A DNA stretch of 64,000 nucleotides from NCBI RefSeq assembly GCF_030704535.1, contig NC_081822.1:2595001-2659000 (forward strand), written 5' to 3'. Origin of the DNA: Vitis vinifera (lineage: Eukaryota > Streptophyta > Magnoliopsida > Vitales > Vitaceae). The position numbers were made by a program, and so were the translations under genes. The notes beneath the pieces are model-generated. The model was not told the DNA's origin. It searched no databases and was given only the letters and a program-made list of their open reading frames with translations. Below are positions 1 to 10,400 of this stretch, piece after piece; positions within the stretch are counted from its first letter, which is position 1, and every line of letters starts with the position of its first letter.

Positions 1-1225
1 AACGTAATGAAATTTGATTTAATGTGAAGATTGTTGGAAAACATCTCAATTTTATAACTAATATAAATTTATTTTTTTATAAATAATAATTGTATCAAAT
101 ATTTTATAAGTTGATATATCACGATAATCTGGAATTTAATTATAAAACAAGAAAAGTTATTAAGAATATATTTGTAGACATTTTATGTCACGAGGGGAAC
201 ATGGAAATGGACTTGTGAATAAAATAAAACAAATACATGATACAGTTAATATAATGAAAGAATATAGAATGTTTTCAGAAGACAATGATTGTATTTAGTT
301 TTTGTCATTTTTAATACTATCTATCACATGGTAGAATGATCATCTCTTGTTCGTGATGTATTGGTCAAATAACATTAAAACTCTATGTACCTTTATATAA
401 ATTGCTTTTGTATTTATGTTGTTTAACTAATATATTGGCATTGAAGTTTTAAGTAGCACAACAAACTTGTATTAGAGTTCGAGTTAAAGTTATTAGGAAC
501 ATCCTTATAAATATTTTAGGCTACAATTGGAAAAGTTATGAGATGAAAATAGTTTTATAAATATCATAGGAGGTGGACGAAAATATAAGATAGAATAATG
601 GGAGACATCGGGTGGAGTGAGGAGTTCATGGTTTAGGATAGATATATAAAGAGTATAAAAATATAAAATTTTTTAGGAACGTAATAGTTATGTATAGTTT
701 CATATTATACAATAATATATGACGGTAAATTGTTTATCTCTCATTCATTGTTATAAGCATGATTAGTTAAAACATCATGTTTTATCTTTATATTAGTGAG
801 TTAATATTGTTTATATTAAAGTTTCCACTAGGATAACAAATAAAGTAAGCACGATAAAAATTAACGAAATATGTATAACATATATGATAAATGTCAATAA
901 ATAAGCAAAGATACGAGAAAAAACAAAAGAACCATAATCGATTCACTCAAAATTCAGTTATTTTATAAAGGACACAATATTTATAAACAATCATTTACTT
1001 GCTTTACAACTCAATAAAAAAAACACACACAAACATAATGGAATATTCGAATGTTTGATTTAATTGTATCTTCGAATGATTAACAGAATTCAGAATATAT
1101 ACAAGTGAGGGACTTTCAAAACATTCTTCCTCCTCTTTCCTGCGAAAAATTAAAAATGTCACTCCCCCGAAATCTTTTATAGGCACGATAGCCAACGGCT
1201 CCCATTCCCCAAAATCCCACTTTCC
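1..1225. other. AT-rich 5' intergenic region
   Basis: No convincing gene is visible. The stretch is about 70-75% A+T with many stops in all frames. I see no recognisable repeat family, RNA gene or long inverted repeat. The last part is presumably the promoter of the OGG1 gene that follows. Confidence 0.5.
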
Positions 1226-1250
1226 ATATATATATATATATATATAATAT
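1226..1250 (+). promoter_or_regulatory. TA-repeat / candidate TATA region of OGG1
   Basis: A run of TA dinucleotides ending in ATAATAT lies about 160 bp upstream of the preferred OGG1 start codon at 1409. It could act as a TATA-like element, leaving a 5' UTR of roughly 100-130 nt. It could equally be an ordinary TA microsatellite; no transcript data are available here. Confidence 0.3.
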
Positions 1251-1408
1251 GCTCAAGATTCGAGAACTCATTTCCTTACATTGATGACGCGGAGAGAGAC
1301 GAGTGGAAGGCAACGGCCACTGGAACTCACGTCGATTCAATCCATCTTCTCTCCCAAATTCCAATTCACAACACCTATTTGATGCACTCACTGAAACTGC
1401 CGCCAACA

Positions 1409-4400
1409 ATGAAGAGAAGAAGACCCATTCCACAACCGCCTTCAACCCCTCCAACCCCAACCCTCCTCAAAACCCTAGTTTCCAACAGCAAACCCACTTC
1501 AAACTCCTCCAAGAAACCCATGATCCTCATCAAGACCCCACAAACGCCACCACCCACAACCCCAATATCACCCAAATGGGTGCCTCTCAATATTGCCAAA
1601 TCGGAGCTCTCCCTTGCTCTTACCTTCCCAACTGGCCAAACCTTCAGGTGGAAGCAAACCACCCCTCTTCAGTACACTGGCGTCATTGGATCCCACCTCA
1701 TCTCCCTCAAACACCTTCAAAACGGCGACGTTGCCTACCTCATTCATCAGAGCCCGTCGGAGGAGAATGCCAGGTCGGCTTTGTTGGATTTTCTCAATGT
1801 GGGTATTTCTCTGAGCGAAATGTGGGAGGTGTTCAAGGCTTCGGATTCGAGGTTTGCGGAATTGGCACAATATTTGGGTGGTGCAAGGGTGCTTAGGCAG
1901 GACCCACTTGAATGTTTGATTCAGTTTTTGTGTTCATCGAATAACAATATTGGGAGGATTACCAAAATGGTGGATTTTGTTTCGTCGTTGGGAAATTATC
2001 TGGGGAGTGTTGGGGGTTTTGATTTTTACGAGTTCCCATCTCTGGATCGGCTATCCATGGTTTCAGAGGAAGATTTTAGAGAGGCTGGCTTCGGTTACAG
2101 GTTTAATGTTTTGCTTCTCTTGAGCTATTGCCTCTCTTGACATGTCAGATTTCTAAAGAAAACTCTAAATAAAGGCGCATCATATTTTAATTCTTGTGAA
2201 ATTTAAGATCTTGAATTTCTTAACTAGTTCCACCCCAAATGGCAAATGGTAGGCTTCATTTTTTTTTGCATGGAAGGGAGAGACCTAAATTCCTAATCAA
2301 TAGTTGTTTGTTTTATATGGCATTAATTTTTATTGAATTTGAACTCCATGAACCTTAAAGCAAAGCTATTCTCCAGTAAAAGCAAGCTTTTCGAGCTGCA
2401 AGGAATTTGAATCCAGAATCAATCAAATACATCAGTCTAATTGAGGAAATGGGGACCTGGATCCAGGGATTCATTCCCTCGGAAGTTGAATTAGCAAGAA
2501 CGTGTCCTAACTTTGTTAGTCTGTTATAAGCAATTCAAGATTTATTGACTTTGCTTATGCATTGAATAATATCTGGTTCTGTTATATTTCACTTTATATA
2601 ATCTTAATTAGTAGGCTATAAATGTATAATGCCCATTCACAGTTTTTTATGTTTTTCATGTATTCAGCAAAGATTAACTACTCTCTCTCTCTCTCTCTTA
2701 TATATATCTATATATATATATATGGATTTTTAGCCATGTTCACTTTATACTTTTCCCGAACACATCTGGTTCTGATAAGGGCAATTTTAACTCATCTCAA
2801 GTTCATCTCTGAAATGATTGAATAGGGCCAAATACATAATTGGCACTGTCAAAGCTTTGCAGTCAAAGTCTGGTGGAGGCATAGAGTGGCTTGCTTCCCT
2901 TCGTGAAATGGACCTTCAAGAGGTGGTTGATGCCCTTTCCACTCTACCTGGTGTTGGTCCCAAGGTGGCAGCATGCATTGCTCTCTTTTCACTGGATCAG
3001 CATCATGCCATTCCTGTTGATACGCATGTGTGGCAGGTGAACATTTTAAGGATTTGCCTTGCTATTATCATAAAGGTTCTTATGGAGCTATTTCATTTAT
3101 CACTGATATGGTGCCTTTTATAAATGGTTTGCTGCTATTATTCTAACTTTGGAGTTCCACTTGATGATTTGGTTAAATCAGGACCTTGGACCAACCCCTA
3201 GGGGATGTTTGGAAAACCATACTTTGTCCAATTGTACTATATTTCGAGACCTTTCTTTAGGTGGTCCTTGTGTACGCCCTATGTACTTTGATGTACCTTT
3301 TTCTATTACTAATTTATACATACCCATCTTTTCCTATCAAAAGAGAGAAAAAAAAACACTCTACCCAATCCTTTTCTTTTTTTAAACTTTTTTACATTGG
3401 AAACAAAAGATGTATCAATTAGGAATAAAAAGTGCATGAGAAGGGTGAGGGTTCATCCCCACAATTTACAAAAAAATTGATCCAAGTACGACTAAACTTC
3501 TCCACTATATAGGGAGACTTATACAAAAAGGTTTAGTGACTTTAGTCTATGCAAGGACATACATAGGTACCATCTTCTCAATCCTAGACTAAGCTCCTCT
3601 CATTGCTTTCCAAACCTTTTTGATTTATGCATTGAATGTCAATTGTGTTGAATAACATTCAAAGGAGCGAGTAGCTTGTAAGAAGGAGGCTAAGGAGGTT
3701 TATGCCAAGTGGGTTGAACTGGAAGAAACTCACTGGAGGCAGGTGTCTAGGGAACTCTGGTTGAAGGCAGGTGATAGGAATACGAGGTATTTCCACAGGA
3801 TGGCATCCGCCCATAGGAGAGTTAACCACATGGACAGAATCAAAATTAATGGGATTACAATGACAGAGGAGAGGGAAATCAGAGAGGGGATAGTTAATGC
3901 TTTTATGCAGCAATTTTCCGAAAGTCCGGAGTGGAAGGCGGACATTGGAAGTCTCTCTTTTAATCAAATTTGTGTGCAAGAGGCTGAGATGCTGGAGGCT
4001 CCCTTCTGTGAGGGTGAAGTCCAGACGGCCCTGATGGAAATGAATGGGGATAAAGCCCCAGGTCCTGATGGGTTCTCGGTTTTCTTTTGGCAATGTTGGT
4101 TGGATTTTGTCAAGGAGGAAATCCTGGAGTTTTTCAAGGAGTTCCACGACCAGAATACGTTCCTCAAGAGTATCAACAACACATTTCTGGTGCTGATTCC
4201 TAAGAAAGGAGGGGTCGAGGAGTTTGGTGATTTCAGGCCAATCAGCCTTTTGGGGGGTCTGTATAAGATGTTGGCAAAGGTGTTGGCCAACAGGCTTAAG
4301 AAGGTTATAGACAAGGTTGTGTCCCATGATCAGAATGCGTTTGTTAAGGGTAGGCAGATTCTTGACGCTTCCCTGATAGCAAATGAAGTGATTGACAATT

Positions 4401-7400
4401 GGAAAAAAAAGGGGGACAAGGGGGTTATCTGCAAGCTTGATATTGAGAAGGCCTATGACAGTATTAATTGGCAATTCCTCTTGAAAGTCATGGAAAAAAT
4501 GGGATTTGGCGCTAAGTGGCTGAGGTGGATGTGGTGGTGTATCTCCACAGCCAGATTTTCAGTTATGGTGAACGGAACGCCAGCTGGTTTCTTTCCGAGT
4601 TCCAAAGGGCTGCATCAAGGAGATCCCCTGTCCCCTTATCTTTTTGTCATGGGGATGGAGGTGCTAAGTGTCCTAATCAGAAGGGCTATGGAGGGGGGTT
4701 TCATCTCAGGGTGCAAAATTCAGCGCAATAGAGGCCGGGCTGTCCACATTGCGCATCTGCTCTTCGCCGATGATACTATAGTCTTTTGTGAGGCAAAGAA
4801 GGAGTACTTAACGAATTTAAGCTGGATTTTGTTTTGGTTTGAAGCCGCGTCCGGGTTGAAAATTAACTTGGCTAAAAGCGAGGTTATTCCAGTAGGAGAG
4901 GTTCAAAGGATAGAGGAGCTGGCTGTGGAGTTAGGTTGTAGGGTGGGGAAGCTTCCGTCCGTTTATTTGGGGCTGCCGTTGGGGGTGCCTAATAAGGCGG
5001 CTTATGGATGGGATGGTATAGAAGAGAAAATGAGAAGGAGGCTTGCTCTTTGGAAGAGCCAATATATCTCAAAGGGTGGGAGGATCACGCTTATTAAAAG
5101 CACTATGGGAAGTATGCCAGTTTACCAGATGTCGTTATTCCGTATGCCCATGTCTGTGGCTAGAAGATTAGAAAAATTGCAAAGAGACTTCTTATGGGGG
5201 GGGGGGGGGGGTCTCATGGAGAGGAAAACTCATCTGGTTAAGTGGGGGGTGGTGTGTGGGGACAAAGAAAATGGGGGGTTGGGAATAAGAAAGCTTGCTA
5301 TCATGAATAAAGCGCTTCTTGGCAAGTGGACTTGGAGATTTGCTTCGGATAAGGAGGCCCTTTGGAAACATGTGCTGGAAGCAAAGTATGGTCAGGAGGA
5401 TCATGGTTGGAGGACCAAGAAGGCTGTGGGTGCGTGTGGTGTGGGGGTGTGGAAGGAGATATTAAAGGAAGCTGGTGGGTGCTGGGATAAAATGGGGTTC
5501 AAGGTGGGGAAAGGTAATAAAATCAGCTTCTGGACTGATGTGTGGTGCGGGGATTCAGCGCTGTCTCAAAGGTTCCCGCATCTCTATACCTTGGCAGCCA
5601 ATAGAAATGCAAAGATTGAAGATCTGTGGGACCAGATTGTTGGGGAAGGCGGCTGGAATTTGCGTTTCATAAGGGATTTCAATGATTGGGAGGTGGGGCT
5701 GGTAGGTGAGTTGCTCCAAGCGTTGAGAGGGGTTAGGATATCTTGGGAGGATGACTCGGTTTTTTGGAAGGGAGGGGGAAGTGGGCAGTTTAGAGTGAAA
5801 GATGCGTACAACTGGTTGGATAGGCCTATGGAGGTCAACTTTCCGAAAAACAGGATTTGGGTGGGTAGAGTCCCAACTAAAATCATGTTCTTCACGTGGG
5901 AAGCGACTTGGGGAAAGATTTTGACTCTTGATAGGCTCCAAAAAAAAGGTTGGCAGCTCCCGAATAGGTGCTTTTTGTGTGCGTGCGAAGCGGAAAGTGT
6001 GGATCACTTACTTATTCATTGTACAGTGGCTAGAGAGCTTTGGGATCTAGTGTTGGGTTTAGTTGGGGTCAAGTGGGTGTTCCCTAAATCTGTAAAGGAG
6101 GTGTTATATAGTTGGGGAGGTTCTTTTGTGGGAAAAAAAAAGAAAAAGTTTTGGAGTTCCATTCCATTATTCATTTTTTGGATGGTTTGGAAGGAAAGGA
6201 ATAGGCTAGCTTTTAGGGGGGGGGAGGGGGTTTAGCAATTCAGAGGTTCAAAAATTCTTTTGTCTGTTATATCTGGGGTTGGGCTAAGTTGTATATGGAG
6301 GAGAGGCCGCATTCCCTTTTAGATTTCCTGGAATGGATAGCTTCCAGTTGAGGGGTGGTTTGTTTTTTTGGTTTGTTGCTTGTTCTTGGCCTTTGCTGCC
6401 TGGTATACGTCCTGTATACCTTGAGGTTTTTTGCCTCTTTAATGAAATGTGTTTACTTATCAAAAAAAAAAACATTCAAAGGAGCGCCTTTAAAGTCATT
6501 GATACATGAGGTTCAACAAGAGGAATAACAGTGAAGTATATCCCACAACGATTCCATCTTCCTCCACTTATTCTCAAAGATTCTTGACATTTCTTCTTTA
6601 TTACACATGCCAAATCATTAAGGGATAAACAATTTGTTAGAGAGTTTTGCTTCTAATGGAACTTGCCAACCCCCTATACGAAATGATCATCGCATTTACT
6701 CCTTGGCAAAACCCACATCCTAGCTTGTTTGCATAGATTGTGCTGTAGCCCTAAAGTTATCGGGCAATGTAGAAAGAGATGGTCAAAGGGATGTACCGAT
6801 CAAGACTAAGGGATTTGGAAGGTTTTCTCAATTTTAGCATGTCATTGATGTTTACCTTCTTGTGCACCACTAGTCAAGCCAAAGCTTTGACCATAGACGA
6901 GACTTTAAATTTCCATAAAACTTTGGCTTAAGAGAAAGGAATTAAATGTGATATGTTAGACAAAGCCACAAAGAATGATTTTATTGCGAATAAGTATGAA
7001 GAGGATAAAGACCAAGCTTTCCTACGTGAAATGGATGGAGAAAAGTGCAGAAGAATGAGTGAGGACATGAATCTTTCAAGGTTTTCAATGTCTAAATTAG
7101 TTAGGTTGCAACGAAATTTTAGGTTTTAAGAAAAAAAATAAGAGTTACCAATGATGATTGATGTGATGAGATTTTTAATTATGACAACTCTGTAAAGACT
7201 TGAAAATTGTGCATATAATGGTTGGTTTCCCCACCACCAATTTTCCTAAAAGATGAATTCTCATCCCATTGCCTATCTTAAAGCGAGTGTGTGTAGAAAA
7301 ATCTTGGAATTTTTGTGTAATAGTCTATTAAGGATACTGATTTGACCAGACCGTTGGAGTCCCATCAATTAGGATGTGTTGCATAAATGTTCAAAATAAC

Positions 7401-10400
7401 CTGATGCCAAAGAATAAAACTTTACCGAAGGAACCTTTAAAGCCACTTTCCTAAGGGATGGAATATTTGTTTGTTTGTAATATTTGATCTTGGTCTAAGT
7501 CTTGTTTAGATATAGGACCTTTACCTTTAATTAACATTTTTGATTGGTTGGGTTCTAGGTGAGGGCTGGTGAGTTTTTTTGTTTCTTTTTGTTCTTGCCT
7601 TTTGATGCCTCTTGTATGCTTCCTGTATGCTTTGGGTTGCCTTTTAGGCGCCTTTGTTTCTTAATATATTTTTTTCGTGTGTTTATCTATTAAAAAAAGA
7701 GAGCACAATTCCTCAAAGAAGTCTTCCTAAACCTCAAATCTTCAGACTCCTTAGGCCTACACACTAGATCCTAAATTACAAGATAATCTTTATTTGCTCT
7801 CCTCAGGCCCCCCTACCAAAGAAAATCTCTTTGCATTTTCTCAATCTTTAAGGCTACTAATGTTGGAATCTTGAAAGGAGATAAGTAGTTGGGGGATGTA
7901 AGACACGTATGCATGAATTAGCTTATAAAAAAAAAAGAAAAAGAAAAAAAAAGCATGCATGAATTAGAGTTATTCTACCCCTTAGTGATAAAAAAGCTTT
8001 TTTTTCCACCCATCCAATCTTTAAAAAAAAATCTGTTAAATCAGTGGATTCCAAAATGCACTTACCTTTGGATTCGCCCTAATGGAAGACACTAGTAAGC
8101 TAAAGGGCAGTATGAGATTTCAAATTCAAGCATTGAAGACAACTTGGAGATCATGTCCTAACTTGTATTGATATCAATGATAGTACTTTTGCTTAGATTG
8201 ATCTTAAGCCTTGATCTTTGTCCAAAAACCAATAAGATTATCTTGAGGTTTTGCAAATCTTTCATAGAAGCTCTAGAGAAAAAAATTGTTGTTATCTCCA
8301 AATTGTAAAAGAGACACTCTAATCCAATTTCTTCCCACTATGAAGCCCTTTGGAATGGTGTCATATGCAGTTTGAGACTTGTTTTATTTTTCTTCTTCAC
8401 TATGGGTTTTTACCAGTGAAGCTTTTGCTGGCATCTCTTTAAGCCTTATTTTGCTAGATTGGAACATAATTTGCAGAACCACAAGATTGACTAAGGAGTC
8501 ACCTTGTGAATAGCTATCACCATCAGTAGGTTTTGTGAAGCTAAATTTTGATGAATGTTCTTTGGGCAACCTAGGGCAGTTTGGGATTGGAGGGTTGATC
8601 AGAGATCATTTTGGTAAAGTGTTAAGAGCATTCTCTAAACCTACATACTAGGGTTTAGCCATTGAGGTAGAAATTCTAGCCCTTCTACAAGGGTTGTTAT
8701 TGGCTTAACCTTTAGGTTTTTCCAATTTTTAGTAGAAGGTGATTTTGATGTTGTCATATCAAGGGCGACTAATAAAGAAAGAAGACCATGGAGGTTTGAT
8801 GGGTGGTTGCACCAAATTATTGACATTTCTTCAGAGTTAGGATGTTCCTTCTTATGAACTCCTTACTTAGGCAATGATGCGGCATATGTGCTTGCAAAAC
8901 ATGGAGCTAGACATATGGTGCCTTTTTTAAGAAATTTTGTTATGAATTTAGTTGGGTTTAACCTTTTGGACTAGTATATACTCATTGTCTTCTTTATATA
9001 GAGGATGAGGTACTTTGTGGAAAGATTTCTTATCCTTCTTTGTACTTAATATTTTATCACAATGAAATTATTATTTTTTATCAAAAAAGAAAAAGAAAAA
9101 AAAGAAACCCTTTGCTAAAGCGTTGTGTTTTGCTCTCAATAGCATCCTATTGAAGACATTAGTTGCAATGGTGAAGAGGAATGTGGAAAGAAAATCTATT
9201 TGTCTTAATCCTTTTGTTGCCTTAACTCATCTCTTGGCAGTTCCATTTACTAGGACAACAAAACTCTCAGAGTACAAGAAACCCCTCATTCAAGACCTCC
9301 ATTTTGTGCTGAACCCTTTTCTCTCATGATCCAAAAATCCCTAATCCACATGACCATAGACCTTTTCAAAATCAATTTTGAGGGTTACCCTTTCCCCTCT
9401 CAAATGCCTTCTCCCATTCTCCATTTCATTGACAAAATCAAAACAACATCCAAAATTCGTCACCCCCCCAACAAAAGCTCCTTGGGAGATGTAGATGCTT
9501 TTATGAAGGACTTTTTGATTGCGCCTTGATAAAACCTTAACTATGATATTGTACAGACTAGTGACCAGACCAATAGGTTTGAAATATGAGATTTTGTTGG
9601 TTTTACTCTTTTTTGGCACAAGAGTAATATAGGTAGCATTAGTACTTTGGTTTATTACCCCATTATTGTGAAACTTTGAAAACTGGTAATTGCATCCCAA
9701 CGCTCCTAAAACAGGCTTGGGGGCCTTGTATAACTAAAAAATGGCATTGGGAGCCTCCTCTTTTGAAAAGGGGTGATCCAATGATACAACACTTGTTGTT
9801 ATCTATCAAAAAAAACCATACAACACTTGTTAATATAGGGGACAAATTCAATCCTTTTAACCTCCAAGAATCACTTGGGGGCTTAGAGTATAGCTTTAAA
9901 AAAAAAAAAAGGAGCACAATCTCTTCCAAAATGTGTTCAGTCAAAATAATTGCTCTAAGTTGCTGGAAAGTGTGTTCAGTTGGCATAAAAATAGGAAAAC
10001 AGGTTCAAATGTTTCTTTAAAAATACTTTTGAGGCATGCAAAATTTAACTCTAATTTCATGTGAATAAGACCTAGAAAGTAAATATCAGTTCATGGAATA
10101 GTACTAAAATTGCAAGGAGTCAATCAAGTTTGTTAATTGTAAATGCAAATCACCTCTCACAAAACCCAAAATGGTTGTACTAAAAATAGTTGATTGTTTG
10201 TCTTTTTGGTAAGTAATAAAGCATGTATACTAAATCAGCACATTGGGGTAAACCTTGGTAGGCAAGGTGTATGCAAACAACCGCTCGATCAAATGGGCAA
10301 AGAAAAGGAGAGAATAACCCCCCCCCCCAAACCAAAAAAAAAAAAAAAACAACCCTGTTGCATTAGAGGATTTAATTCATAGCCCAAATAAAGGTAACTC

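Larger units (their letters stand above)
6487..9960 (-). mobile_element. Old decayed LINE on the minus strand, split by later insertions
   Basis: Three minus-strand blocks appear to be one degenerate LINE. At 9115-9960 there is the RT N-terminal half (LVPKKSKTNKISYFKPIGLV, LKIDFEKVYGHVD). At 7698-8341 the RT continues (GFIVGRNWIRVSLLQFGD, where the usual FADD is mutated to FGDN). At 6490-7470 there is a zf-RVT-like block recognisable as shuffled frames. Stops and frameshifts are frequent, so it is non-functional. Plus-strand LINE pieces at about 7525-7697 and 8353-9103 interrupt it. The left end lies near the younger LINE and is not sharply defined; I am less sure of the 6490-7470 block than of the RT blocks. 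Confidence 0.7.

Noticed and set aside
1375..1896. Overlapping open frames on both strands over OGG1 exon 1
   Set aside because: The OGG1 frame has clear domain similarity; the others are shadows of a GC-richer exon.
3659..4474. Long minus-strand open frame of 271 codons
   Set aside because: It lies entirely antisense to the LINE reverse transcriptase and has no family resemblance; its length is a by-product of codon use on the sense strand.
5192..5404. Poly-Pro minus-strand open frame at the G12 run
   Set aside because: Artefact of the poly-G tract inside the LINE ORF.
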